Source: Flavobacterium omnivorum
Lineage (GTDB): Bacteria > Bacteroidota > Bacteroidia > Flavobacteriales > Flavobacteriaceae
NCBI RefSeq assembly: GCF_900099915.1
Contig: NZ_FNDB01000001.1
Span: forward strand, 186,001 to 250,000
DNA: 64,000 bases
Direction of reading: 5' to 3'
Shown here: one piece after another, positions 28,085-37,297 of the stretch
How positions within the stretch are numbered: the stretch's first letter is position 1
Layout of the letters: each line of letters opens with the position of its first letter
Position numbers and translations under genes: made by a program
Notes under the pieces: generated by a model
The model's database searches: none
Told to the model about the DNA's origin: nothing
Seen by the model: the letters and a program-made list of their open reading frames with translations, nothing else

Positions 28085-28115
28085 GTCATTGTGAGGAACG
28101 AAGCAAACTCGTTTT

Positions 28116-28149
28116 AAAACCATTTTGTTGACATCAACAAAATGGTTTT
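28116..28149 (+). terminator. nrdA terminator, first hairpin
   Basis: A perfect 16-bp stem (AAAACCATTTTGTTGA / TCAACAAAATGGTTTT) with a two-base CA loop lies 31 bases after the nrdA stop, followed by TTAAAA. Confidence 0.8.
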
Positions 28150-28153
28150 TAAA

Positions 28154-28195
28154 ACAAAAAAGGCAGTTATTGTAATGATAATTGCCTTTTTTTTT
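28154..28195. terminator. nrdA terminator, second hairpin
   Basis: Arms AAAAAAGGCAGTTAT and ATAATTGCCTTTTTTTT around a short loop, ending in a long T-run. It would act as the main stop for nrdA transcripts or as a backup to the first hairpin. Confidence 0.75.
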
Positions 28196-28278
28196 GGAGC
28201 TGTCTCCCGCTTTCCGTTGCAATCTTTTTATCCGCCGAAAAAAGGCGAATAAAAAGGATTTCCACTTCTATCGGGGCT
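28196..28278 (-). repeat. Intergenic repeat, copy 2 (downstream of nrdA)
   Basis: Read on the minus strand it has the box AGCCCCGATAGAAGTGGAAATC, a central stem CTTTTTATTCGCC / GGCGGATAAAAAG, then ATTGCAACGG...AGCTCC. It is inverted relative to copy 1, so the two copies bracket nrdA. Confidence 0.85.
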
Positions 28279-28298
28279 AAAACATCAAGAGTTAATAG

Positions 28299-28328
28299 TT
28301 TGAATTTGTAAATAATTCACTATATTTG
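28299..28328 (+). promoter_or_regulatory. Bacteroidota-type promoter for the RDD gene
   Basis: TTTG, an 18-base spacer and TATATTTG match the -33/-7 consensus exactly, and the start codon follows about 41 bases later. Confidence 0.6.
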
Positions 28329-28369
28329 AACTAATTCACATTATAAAGAATCCTTTTATACTAAATGAC

Positions 28370-28837
28370 ATGGAAACTAAAGAATTTACTATTACAGATG
28401 ATTTATTAGCTTCTAAAGGACAAAGATTCCTCAACCTTATAATTGACTTATTTATTGTTTATATGTTCACAGTTGGTATTGGAGCAGCCATAAATATTAT
28501 CGGTGAACTGACAGGCAATTTTAAATTATCAGAATGGATCACCTCATTAACTATTGTTGAAAATGTAATTTTTGGACTAGTAGTGCTATTTTTTTATTAC
28601 ACGATTATGGAGCTCTATTTTTCAAGAACTTTTGGTAAATATTTTACTAAAACAGTAGTGATAAAGCACAATGGCAGCAAGCCAAAAGTAAAAAGTATTG
28701 TTATACGAACATTAGTTCGCCTGATTCCCATTGAAGCTTTTTCATTTTTGTCCGGAAATTCAAGGGGGTGGCATGATACCTTATCAGTTACTTATGTTGT
28801 AAATAAGCATGAATTTATTGCAAAAATGAAGTTGTAA
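28370..28837 (+). CDS. RDD-family membrane protein
   Basis: A 155-residue inner-membrane protein. The N-terminal ASKGQRFLNLIIDLFIVYMF contains the R-x-x-x-x-x-x-D pattern for which the RDD family is named. Three hydrophobic segments follow, then a C-terminal RGWHDTLSVTYVVNK typical of the family. RDD proteins are of uncertain function, with transport roles proposed for some. It has its own good promoter and is not obviously linked to the neighbouring dgt or nrd genes. Confidence 0.85.
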   Translation: METKEFTITDDLLASKGQRFLNLIIDLFIVYMFTVGIGAAINIIGELTGNFKLSEWITSLTIVENVIFGLVVLFFYYTIMELYFSRTFGKYFTKTVVIKHNGSKPKVKSIVIRTLVRLIPIEAFSFLSGNSRGWHDTLSVTYVVNKHEFIAKMKL

Positions 28838-28958
28838 TCCTTTTCATTTCAGCATTTCGATTTAGAAAGCGGTCATTTTTGGCTGCTTTTTTTATGTCAA
28901 CTCGTTACTTTTTCTTTATATTCGCTCATTAAAAATTCAGAAATTACAACTATCAAAG

Positions 28959-30302
28959 ATGAACTGGGAACAACTTTTATCATTAAGACGACAAGGCGAC
29001 AAAGGCAAAAGATTACGTGTGGAACAAGACGATACCCGTTTGGGTTTTGAGGTTGATTATGACCGTATCATTTTCTCAGCCGCTTTTAGGAGTTTACAGG
29101 ATAAAACGCAGGTTATTCCCTTGTCAAAAACAGATTTTGTACATACCCGATTGACGCATAGTTTAGAGGTTTCGGTTGTAGGTCGTTCTTTGGGACGATT
29201 GGTGGGTAAAAAAATCATCGAAAAATATCCCTATCTGAAAGAAGTTCATGGCTATCATATGAATGATTTTGGTGCTATTGTTGCTGCGGCATCTCTGGCG
29301 CATGATATTGGGAATCCTCCTTTTGGTCATTCCGGTGAAAAAGCGATTGGTGAATACTTCTCCATAGGGAAAGGACAACAATACAAAGATCAGCTTTCTA
29401 ATAAAGAATGGCAGGATTTAATAGATTTTGAAGGGAATGCCAATGGTTTTTCAGTGCTTACAGCCAGTCGTCCAGGAATTGAAGGCGGACTTCGAATCTC
29501 GTACGCGACCTTAGGTGCTTTTATGAAATATCCGAAAGAAAGTTTACCCAAGAAACCAACGAAAAATATTGCTGATAAAAAATACGGTTTCTTTCAAACC
29601 GACAAATCTTTTTTTCAGGAAGTAGCTGCTGATATGGGTTTAATTCCAAATAAATCCGGAGATGATATTGGTTTTGAAAGGCATCCTTTGGCATATTTAG
29701 TAGAAGCGGCGGATGATATTTGCTACACAATTATTGATTTTGAAGATGGTATTAATCTTGGATTAGTTTCCGAAGATTTTGCGTTGGAATATCTGATAAA
29801 ATTGGTAAAAGACAGTATCGATACCTCTAAATATAAAACATTAGAAACCAAAGAGGATAGAATTAGCTATCTGCGTGCTTTAGCAATAGGAAGCTTAATA
29901 AATGACGCTGTAAAAGTATTTGTTGAAAATGAAACGTTGATTTTAGATGGAAAATTTCCTTTTGCAGTAATGGATAAAAGTAAATACAAGGCGCAGATGG
30001 ACGATATAATTAAGATTAGTGTCGATAATATCTATCAAAGCCGCGAAGTAATCGAAAAAGAAATTGTGGGATATCAGATTATTCAAACCTTATTGGATAA
30101 ATTTATTACCGCTTACAACAATAAATTTAATGGAAATGCGTCTAATTATGATGCATTAATTTTAAAACTATTACCAGAGAAACATCACCTTGAGAAAGAA
30201 AATTTATATGGTCGATTACTTCATATCTGCCACTTTATTTCCTTGCTTACGGATGGTAATGCGTTGTTGTTTTATAAAACCATTACGGCTGTAAAAAATT
30301 AA
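28959..30302 (+). CDS. dgt: Deoxyguanosinetriphosphate triphosphohydrolase
   Basis: HD-superfamily enzyme that splits dNTPs to the nucleoside and triphosphate. The metal ligands are visible as HTRLTHSLEVSVVGRSLG, AHDIGNPPFGHSG (HD pair) and YLVEAADDICY. The N-terminal RVEQDDTRLGFEVDYDRIIF and FRSLQDKTQVIPL match the Dgt substrate region. At 447 residues the length is normal. Position near nrdA/nrdB suggests control of dNTP pools from both ends, although the genes are in separate transcription units. Confidence 0.93.
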   Translation: MNWEQLLSLRRQGDKGKRLRVEQDDTRLGFEVDYDRIIFSAAFRSLQDKTQVIPLSKTDFVHTRLTHSLEVSVVGRSLGRLVGKKIIEKYPYLKEVHGYHMNDFGAIVAAASLAHDIGNPPFGHSGEKAIGEYFSIGKGQQYKDQLSNKEWQDLIDFEGNANGFSVLTASRPGIEGGLRISYATLGAFMKYPKESLPKKPTKNIADKKYGFFQTDKSFFQEVAADMGLIPNKSGDDIGFERHPLAYLVEAADDICYTIIDFEDGINLGLVSEDFALEYLIKLVKDSIDTSKYKTLETKEDRISYLRALAIGSLINDAVKVFVENETLILDGKFPFAVMDKSKYKAQMDDIIKISVDNIYQSREVIEKEIVGYQIIQTLLDKFITAYNNKFNGNASNYDALILKLLPEKHHLEKENLYGRLLHICHFISLLTDGNALLFYKTITAVKN

Positions 30303-30392
30303 CAATTGTGCGTTCCATATTAATTTGTTAATGTAGATATAAAAAATTAGTTTTGTTTTTAGATTAATTTATTGACTAATTAATAATTTTTT

Positions 30393-33053
30393 ATGAAAAA
30401 AAATATACTTTTTTTACTTTTTTTAATACCATTATTTGCTTTATCGCAATCGAATAGAGAAATTATTCAGCAATATCTAACTACTCCGAGTGCGAAAAGT
30501 ATTATTTCAAATCGTGATTTTAACGATTGGGTAATTCAGAGTGAAGGCGGAACTACGACTTCTGGAATCCAAAATTGTTATGTTATTCAGCGTTACCAAG
30601 GAATTGAAATTTTTAGGGCAGTTTCTAACTTTTCTTTAAAAAATACAAAAGTAATTGATGTTCAAAAACGAATAGTTGATAATGTCTCGCAGAAAGTAAA
30701 TGCAACAAATCCAACTTTACTAGCAACGGATGCTCTATTGAAAGCCTATTTTCATTTGGGGATAAGCACCAATACTACTTTTGCCGTTTTAAATAAAGTA
30801 GAGTCGAATAAGTTTAAGATAAGTGATGGTACGACTACTAATGAACCGGTAATTGCTACTTTAGTTTATCATCAGGCTAAAGACAATAAATTGGTCTTGG
30901 CATGGGATTTCACCATTCACACGCCAAAGCATGATCATCTGTGGAGCGTTAGAATTGATGCGTTAAATGGTAAAATGTTGGAGAAAAACGATTTAGTTGT
31001 TTCGTGCAGTTTCCATCAAGGTCAAGCCTTTTCGGTGACAAAAAAATCGCAAATTGAAAATTTAGGTGCAACTCCTAAACAAATTTATACAGGGCCATCT
31101 TCTTTTGTACCTGGAGGTGCTTATCGTGTAATTCCATTTAATTTTGAAAGTCCAAGCCATGGTCCTTTCCAATTAATTTCGAATCCTTCAGATGCTAAGG
31201 CATCTCCTTATGGCTGGCATGACATTAACGGTCAAGTTGGTCCAGATTATACGATAACCCGAGGTAATAATGTGTGGGCCAAAGATGATTTTAAAGCAGC
31301 TAATATTGATGATGGAGCGAGCCCGGATGGCGGTGTAGACTTAGTGTTTGATTTTCCTTATGGAGGAACAAGTATAGCCGCATCCACGTATATTGATGCA
31401 GCTAATACCAATCTTTTTTACATGAATAACGTAATGCATGATGTCTGGTATCAGTATGGTTTTGATGAAGCTAGTGGTAATTTTCAAGAAAACAATTATG
31501 AGCGTGGTGGAAAGGCGGGAGATTATGTAAATGCGGAAGCTCAAGATGGTTCGGCAGCGACACCTCCTAGTTTGAACAATGCAAATTTTTCTTCTCCTGT
31601 AGATGGTAGTAGAGGTAGAATGCAAATGTTTTTGTGGAATAGAGGTCCTGAAATAAAGCCTTTAATCATTAATTCACCATCAAGTTTGGCAGGAAATTAT
31701 GTGGCAACTCAAAACGCTTTCAGTCCAGGACGCATTGATTTGCCTATCGCACCTCAATTTTTACAATCTGATTTGGTTTTATATTTAGACAGTTCTGGTG
31801 GCACATCGGAAGCATGTGTAACTCCTTCCAATAGAGCGGCTTTAAATGGTAAAATTGTCATACTTAGAAGAGGGAGCTGTAATTTTGTGATCAAAGTAAA
31901 ATCAGCCCAAAATGCTGGAGCGATTGCTGTTATTGTAGTGAATAATGTGGAGGGAAATTTTTCGATGTCAGGTGCCGATGCAGCAATTACGATACCCGCA
32001 ATTAGCGTTGATAACATTATTGGGGAAGATATAATTAACCAAATGACGACAGCCCCTGTAAATGTAAAAATACAAACACAATCTACACCATTTGTTAATG
32101 CGGATGGGGATTTTGATAATGGTATAATTGCGCATGAGTACGGACATGGAATCTCGATCCGTTTAGCTGGTGGAAGTAATAATTCTAGTTGTTTAAATAA
32201 TAAGGACCAAATGGGCGAAGGTTGGTCTGATTGGTTTGCATTAATGATGCAGTTGAAACCGGGAGATTTTGGTGGTGCAAAAAGAGGAATCGGTACGTTT
32301 GTTTCTTCTCAAGCTCCGGATGGATTGGGAATTAGAAATTACGTGTACTCAACGGATAGAGCTAATAATCCGATGACTTACGCATTTACCAATAATTTTC
32401 AATCATTCGACACTAATGGTGTTGAAGAAACTTCTGTTCACGGAGTAGGATCTGTTTGGGCCACTATGCTTTGGGATTTAACGTGGGCCTATATCAATAA
32501 ATATGGGTATGATAATAATAAATATAGTGGTGTCGGTGGAAATAACAAACTAATGCGAATTGTTTTAGATGGTCTTAAATTACAGCCTTGTAGTCCAACC
32601 TTTGTAGATGCCAGAAATGCAATTTTAGCAGCTGATCAAGCCATAACAGGAGGAAAAGATTATTGTATGATTTGGGAAGTTTTCGCAGCTCGAGGTTTAG
32701 GGGTGAATGCATCAGCAGGTAGTACAAATGTAGGTAATGATCAAATTGAAGATTTTACGAGACCATCTGCCGGACCAAACTGTTCGTTAGCTGTTGTTGA
32801 TGTTGATAATACTAATGTCATGAGTGTTTTTCCAAATCCATCTAACGGAAATATTACAGTGCGAATTAACAACTACAGTGGTACGGTCGATATTAAAGTA
32901 GTTGATATTTTAGGAAGAGAAGTTTATTCTATCACTAAAGAAGATTTTAACAACGAAAAAATGTTTAATTTAAACCAACTCACTCCAGGTATTTATATAA
33001 TGGACATTAAAGGAGAAGGATTGAACTACACAGAGAAAATCATCATAAAGTAA
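30393..33053 (+). CDS. Secreted fungalysin-type (M36) metalloprotease with T9SS sorting domain
   Basis: An 886-residue extracellular zinc protease. It has a signal peptide ending FALSQ and an N-terminal FTP-like propeptide to about residue 200. Then comes the catalytic domain, whose zinc site HEYGHGISIRLAGG lies near residue 580 with the third ligand in MGEGWSDWFALM. A protease-associated (PA) domain is inserted before the zinc site (ALNGKIVILRRGSCNFVIKV, QNAGAIAVIVVNN). The C-terminus is a type A T9SS sorting domain (SVFPNPSNGNITVRI to KIIIK). It probably degrades external protein for nutrition. Confidence 0.93.
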   Translation: MKKNILFLLFLIPLFALSQSNREIIQQYLTTPSAKSIISNRDFNDWVIQSEGGTTTSGIQNCYVIQRYQGIEIFRAVSNFSLKNTKVIDVQKRIVDNVSQKVNATNPTLLATDALLKAYFHLGISTNTTFAVLNKVESNKFKISDGTTTNEPVIATLVYHQAKDNKLVLAWDFTIHTPKHDHLWSVRIDALNGKMLEKNDLVVSCSFHQGQAFSVTKKSQIENLGATPKQIYTGPSSFVPGGAYRVIPFNFESPSHGPFQLISNPSDAKASPYGWHDINGQVGPDYTITRGNNVWAKDDFKAANIDDGASPDGGVDLVFDFPYGGTSIAASTYIDAANTNLFYMNNVMHDVWYQYGFDEASGNFQENNYERGGKAGDYVNAEAQDGSAATPPSLNNANFSSPVDGSRGRMQMFLWNRGPEIKPLIINSPSSLAGNYVATQNAFSPGRIDLPIAPQFLQSDLVLYLDSSGGTSEACVTPSNRAALNGKIVILRRGSCNFVIKVKSAQNAGAIAVIVVNNVEGNFSMSGADAAITIPAISVDNIIGEDIINQMTTAPVNVKIQTQSTPFVNADGDFDNGIIAHEYGHGISIRLAGGSNNSSCLNNKDQMGEGWSDWFALMMQLKPGDFGGAKRGIGTFVSSQAPDGLGIRNYVYSTDRANNPMTYAFTNNFQSFDTNGVEETSVHGVGSVWATMLWDLTWAYINKYGYDNNKYSGVGGNNKLMRIVLDGLKLQPCSPTFVDARNAILAADQAITGGKDYCMIWEVFAARGLGVNASAGSTNVGNDQIEDFTRPSAGPNCSLAVVDVDNTNVMSVFPNPSNGNITVRINNYSGTVDIKVVDILGREVYSITKEDFNNEKMFNLNQLTPGIYIMDIKGEGLNYTEKIIIK

Positions 33054-33060
33054 TTTTAAT

Positions 33061-33138
33061 AAAAAAGTCCTGAAATGAAAATGCCCTAATAAGTGTCTAA
33101 CTTTTTGGGGCGTGTTCAATAACTTTCAGGACTTTTTT
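33061..33138. terminator. Bidirectional terminator with an unusually long loop
   Basis: Arms AAAAAAGTCCTGAAA and TTTCAGGACTTTTTT enclose about 48 bases between two convergent genes. The loop contains a 38-base segment resembling an insertion-sequence end (see findings). Confidence 0.75.
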
Positions 33139-33140
33139 AT

Positions 33141-34175
33141 TTAAAATATATATTCTATTCCAACCCCAATAGCTTGTCTTATTTGCATTTTTGGTCCCTC
33201 AGTTACTTGTACTCCTGCGATTTCTCTTTTTGATTTGATGTCGTCATCGTAAATTACGTGTGCTCCAATATTAGCTTTAACATATTGATTTACCACGAGT
33301 TCTACTTGTAAATCACAATCGATATCTACATTTCCAAAGCGATTTACATAATCAGAATATAAACTCAACCGATTTTCTAAAATGATATTTTTGAAAATCT
33401 CTTTTTTGTATTTATTAGTAATTAAAAAACCAAGTTCAATTTTTGATTTTTCTCCTTCTGTAAGTAGATTTCCATCTAAATCATAAGTGGCTTTAGGAAC
33501 GCCAAAGGCTCCTTGGTCAGCAAGTCTTTGATCTAAAACTAGGGTAGTTTTAAAGGTAAATGGCGAGATATAAAATGTTCTTCTCTTTTCTTTATCTATG
33601 TTTTCAGCACCTATTCCCATAAAAATGTATGCGGGTGCAAAAGGTTTTGAGATGGCTTTTTCCGTATTTGGATAGGCATAACCATTAGTGAATTGCGTAT
33701 TGAAATTAAATTTAGCCGAATGGAACCAATTAGATAGCGTGTCTTTTCGATAGCCAAAAGTAGAGTTAAACTGAATCGCATCTTCTGTTTTTCGTAAGTC
33801 TATTCCGTCTTGTTTATTCAAACCATATTTAAAAATTAGTTCGTTTGACCAATTGTAATTACTTCGGTTATAAACTCTGTGGAATTTACCTTTAAATAAT
33901 CCTGAAATCGAACTAGTTCCTCCGGCACTCCAATTGATAAATGCGACTTCAGAAATATCAAACCCTAAGCTGTTTTTTTTACTCCAATAGGTTAAGGGAA
34001 GGTAATGCGTTTTAGTTTGTATTTTGAGTGGTACATTTAGCGATTTTTTTGCGCCAAATACTGTAATGGCAGGTCTAATCGTATCGTATAAAAATATTTT
34101 TGTTACTTCTTGAGACAAACAATTAAAAGAGATGGAGCAGGTAAGGAATAGTAGTGTGTAGGTTAACAATTTCAT
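33141..34175 (-). CDS. DUF3078-family protein
   Basis: A 344-residue exported protein (signal peptide ending NCLSQ). The family core WSAGGTSSISGLFKGKFHR, NWSNELIFKYGLNKQDG and DTLSNWFHSAKFNFNTQFTN is clear, followed by many amphipathic strands to VGIEYIF. The aromatic end and strand pattern suggest an outer-membrane beta-barrel. Function is unknown in the family. It is convergent with the M36 protease and shares its terminator. Confidence 0.85.
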   Translation of the reverse strand: MKLLTYTLLFLTCSISFNCLSQEVTKIFLYDTIRPAITVFGAKKSLNVPLKIQTKTHYLPLTYWSKKNSLGFDISEVAFINWSAGGTSSISGLFKGKFHRVYNRSNYNWSNELIFKYGLNKQDGIDLRKTEDAIQFNSTFGYRKDTLSNWFHSAKFNFNTQFTNGYAYPNTEKAISKPFAPAYIFMGIGAENIDKEKRRTFYISPFTFKTTLVLDQRLADQGAFGVPKATYDLDGNLLTEGEKSKIELGFLITNKYKKEIFKNIILENRLSLYSDYVNRFGNVDIDCDLQVELVVNQYVKANIGAHVIYDDDIKSKREIAGVQVTEGPKMQIRQAIGVGIEYIF

Positions 34176-34318
34176 TTCTGGGTAGTTATACGGATTATAG
34201 TTGTTTTTCAGTCAATAATTTGCTTCTACAATACCGATGTGCAATGAAAACAGGTCACTATATACTGGGATATATTGAATTCATCACCGATTTTGTTTAA
34301 GAGGGCAAAATAATTATT

Positions 34319-36100
34319 TTAATAGTTTGAAAAAAGGATTTCAAGACTTTTAACGTCAATTTTGCAGTATTGTTGTAATTCAGCTACAGTTCCCTGTTCT
34401 ATAAATTCATCTGGAATACCAAGAACGGTTATTTTTGAGGTATAATTATTTTCAGATGCAAATTCAAGAATCGCACTCCCAAAACCTCCTTTTACAGTCC
34501 CGTCTTCAATCGTTACTATTGTATTGAAGCTATTGAATAGGGTATGTAATTCCTTTTCATCTAGTGGCTTCACAAAGGGAAAATCATAATGTGCAATAGT
34601 TTCTGGATGTTGCATTTTGGCTATAGCCAAAGTAACATTGTTACCGATGCTCCCATTTGATAAGACAGCAATTCTTGAGCCTTTCTTCTTGCAAATGCTT
34701 CTACCGATTTCTATTTCTTGATACTTTCCTAAATTTGTAGCTTGCCAATTAGTAACTACACCACGTCCTCGTGGATACCGAATCGCGATTGGATTATTTA
34801 ATCCTAATTGGGCTGTATATAAAATATTTTGTAACGCAATTTCGTTGCTAGGGGCATACACAATTATATTGGGAATACAACGCAAGTAGGCTATATCAAA
34901 AACACCGTGATGTGTTGCTCCGTCTTCTCCCACTAAACCCGCTCTATCCAAACAAAAAATTACTGGAAGATTTTGTAAAGCCACATCATGAATCACTTGG
35001 TCGTATGCTCTTTGTAAAAAGGTAGAATAAATATTGCAATAAACGATCATTCCTTGGGTTGCCATTCCTGCGGCTAAAGTTACCGCATGTTGTTCTGCAA
35101 TTCCAACATCAAACGCCCGTTTAGGGAATTCATCCATCATAAATTTTAAGGAGGAGCCAGAAGGCATCGCAGGTGTAATCCCTATAATTTTTTCGTTTTT
35201 TCTAGCTAAATCTAAAATAGTCAAGCCAAAAACATCTTGATATTTAGGAGGTAAATTTTCTTCGGATTTGGGCTGAAGCGCTCCAGTTGTAGCATCAAAT
35301 TTTCCAGGAGCATGATAAATTACCTGGTTTTCTTCGGCTTGTTGTAATCCTTTACCCTTCGTTGTGATGATGTGAAGGAACTTGGGTCCTTTTATTTTTT
35401 GTAAACGTTTCAATTCTTTAATTACGGCAAAAATATCATGACCGTCAATAGGTCCCGAATAATCAAAATTCAATGATTTAATCATGTTATTCTGTCTCGG
35501 ATTTTTTCCCGCTTTTACTGCAGTCAAATATTGTTTCAACGCGCCTACGCTGGGATCAATACCAATAGCATTATCATTTAGAATGACTAATAAATTAGCA
35601 TCAGTAACTCCGGCGTGATTTAAGCCTTCAAAAGCCATTCCAGAGGCTATCGATGCATCGCCAATGATTGCAATATGGTGTTTGTTGTAATCTCCTTTTA
35701 AATTAGAAGCTATTGCCATTCCCAATGCTGCCGAAATAGAAGTAGAGGAGTGGCCTACGCCAAAGGCATCATAAATACTTTCACTTCTTTTTGGGAAGCC
35801 GGAAATGCCACCCAACTGCCTGTTGGTGTGAAAATTATCTCTTCTTTCTGTTAGTATTTTGTGTCCGTAAGCCTGATGACCAACATCCCAAACCAATAAA
35901 TCATTTGGAGTGTCAAATACATAATGCAAGGCGATTGTAAGTTCTACAACACCTAAACTGGCTCCTAAATGCCCCTCTTTGACGGCGACAATATCGATAA
36001 TGAAGTTGCGCAACTCTTGAGCTACTTGAGGTAGTTGCGTTTCCTCTAGCTTGCGTAAATCGGCGGGGTTGTTTAAGTTTGAAAGTAAATTAGCTGACAT
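34319..36100 (-). CDS. dxs: 1-deoxy-D-xylulose-5-phosphate synthase
   Basis: Thiamine-diphosphate enzyme condensing pyruvate and glyceraldehyde-3-phosphate, the first step of the MEP isoprenoid pathway. The 593-residue chain has VWDVGHQAYGHKILTERRD, the ThDP-binding IGDASIASGMAFEGLNHAG, FDVGIAEQHAVTLAAGMA (catalytic Glu), and DRAGLVGEDGATHHGVFDIA. It is somewhat shorter than E. coli Dxs (620) but complete. It is divergent from tadA with 94 bases between the starts. The window also has a TPP riboswitch, but not on this gene. Confidence 0.96.
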   Translation of the reverse strand: MSANLLSNLNNPADLRKLEETQLPQVAQELRNFIIDIVAVKEGHLGASLGVVELTIALHYVFDTPNDLLVWDVGHQAYGHKILTERRDNFHTNRQLGGISGFPKRSESIYDAFGVGHSSTSISAALGMAIASNLKGDYNKHHIAIIGDASIASGMAFEGLNHAGVTDANLLVILNDNAIGIDPSVGALKQYLTAVKAGKNPRQNNMIKSLNFDYSGPIDGHDIFAVIKELKRLQKIKGPKFLHIITTKGKGLQQAEENQVIYHAPGKFDATTGALQPKSEENLPPKYQDVFGLTILDLARKNEKIIGITPAMPSGSSLKFMMDEFPKRAFDVGIAEQHAVTLAAGMATQGMIVYCNIYSTFLQRAYDQVIHDVALQNLPVIFCLDRAGLVGEDGATHHGVFDIAYLRCIPNIIVYAPSNEIALQNILYTAQLGLNNPIAIRYPRGRGVVTNWQATNLGKYQEIEIGRSICKKKGSRIAVLSNGSIGNNVTLAIAKMQHPETIAHYDFPFVKPLDEKELHTLFNSFNTIVTIEDGTVKGGFGSAILEFASENNYTSKITVLGIPDEFIEQGTVAELQQYCKIDVKSLEILFSNY

Positions 36101-36194
36101 AAAGCAAATATACGATTTGGAATTGTATTTTTACATTCGATAAAAAAACTTGTTCTACAAAGAATTTAAATTTGCAAAATTTGCCTTCAATACC

Positions 36195-36638
36195 ATGATA
36201 AATCCCTTCACTGACGAATATTTCATGAAAAAAGCGTTGCAGGAAGCTGTCGTGGCTTTTGAGAAAGAGGAAATTCCTGTAGGCGCCGTTATTGTCATTG
36301 ATAATAAAGTGATTGCCAGCAGTCATAATTTAACCGAATTACTTCATGACGTTACAGCTCATGCGGAGATGCAATCTATTACTGCTGCTGCCAATTATCT
36401 TGGCGGGAAATATTTGATTGGTTGCACGCTTTATGTCACATTGGAACCTTGTCAGATGTGTGCAGGCGCTTTGTATTGGAGTCAGATTTCGAGAATCGTA
36501 TATGGTGCCACAGATGAAAATCGTGGTTTTATAAAAATGGGAACGCAATTGCATCCTAAAACTAAAGTAGTTAGTGGCGTTTTAGCTGATGAAGCGGCTG
36601 ATTTAATGAAGCGTTTTTTTATAGAAAAACGAAAGTGA
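36195..36638 (+). CDS. tadA: tRNA-specific adenosine deaminase
   Basis: A 147-residue zinc deaminase converting A34 to inosine in tRNA-Arg. The zinc site is visible as AHAEMQSITAAA and LEPCQMCAGALYWSQI, with VIVIDNKVIASSHN and GATDENRGFIKMGTQLHP matching TadA. The ATG at 36195 is preferred over an in-frame start 15 codons earlier because MINPFTDEYFMKKALQEA is the usual family start. Divergent from dxs. Confidence 0.92.
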   Translation: MINPFTDEYFMKKALQEAVVAFEKEEIPVGAVIVIDNKVIASSHNLTELLHDVTAHAEMQSITAAANYLGGKYLIGCTLYVTLEPCQMCAGALYWSQISRIVYGATDENRGFIKMGTQLHPKTKVVSGVLADEAADLMKRFFIEKRK

Positions 36639-37130
36639 ACTAACAGCTTTCCTTAATGTTCCGAGTAATAATTCGTTGTCTATGCTGGTTTTTTTGAAGC
36701 CTAATGTAAAAACAGTGTCTTAAAAACCCGTTTCGCTTAAGGCTGAAGGATTTAGTGTTGTCGAGTTCTTTAGAGATTTAGAATTCTGATTGTTTTTTAG
36801 AAGACTTTTTAATTTTTCTTGTTTTGTTTCTATAATACCTTATTTTCCCTATTCTTTTGAAGCTATTTTTATTGCTTTCTGTACTTCTCTTGACAATTTT
36901 GCTATTACAACCTTTTTGTTGTTTTGAAAAAGTGGTTTGACCGTTGTTAATTTGAGACTTTTATGCGTTGATTTGTGGTGCTAAATAGATTTTCTATTTG
37001 TGGTTTAGGTGAAGTAAATTTTTATTTAATAGCAGGAAGAGGGTATAAAATGATAAAAATAGCGTTTTTTTAAGTTGGTTTTTTGATTTTAAAAATAGTA
37101 GCTAGGTGTTTCGATGTCGACACACGTCCA

Positions 37131-37207
37131 GAAGCGTGAGGGATTGCAGTGGAAATCCTTTATGGAACGCAGTGGAATAAAGATTGAAATGAAAAGCCCG
37201 ACCCGAA
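37131..37207 (+). repeat. Intergenic repeat, copy 4 (downstream of ahcY)
   Basis: Contains GCAGTGGAAATC, a short central stem CTTTAT / ATAAAG, then ATTGAAATGAAAAGCCCGACCC. The outer flanks differ from copies 1-3 (GTGAGGGATT and CCCGACCCGAAG), indicating a subtype. Plus orientation. Confidence 0.75.
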
Positions 37208-37238
37208 GTTTTTACGCAGGGTCACGCCCAAAAACAAA

Positions 37239-37264
37239 AAACCCTCACATTGCTGTAAGGGTTT
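37239..37264 (-). terminator. ahcY terminator
   Basis: Stem AAACCCT / AGGGTTT with a 12-base loop is preceded on the plus strand by an A-rich tract, which becomes the T-run of a minus-strand terminator. Confidence 0.65.
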
Positions 37265-37297
37265 AGATTCTTCCTAAGGTCAGAATGACAAATAGGA

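Larger units (their letters stand above)
36639..37297. other. 659-base intergenic region with possible decayed gene, repeat and terminator
   Basis: No intact gene is seen. On the minus strand, one frame from about 36960 to 36604 reads protein-like with only three internal stops, and an adjacent frame continues it to about 37018; this may be a decayed gene. One copy of the intergenic repeat lies at 37131-37207 and the ahcY terminator at 37239-37264. Confidence 0.5.

Noticed and set aside
33061..33138. A small gene inside the long-loop terminator
   Set aside because: No start-to-stop frame of useful length; the arms are a clear terminator.
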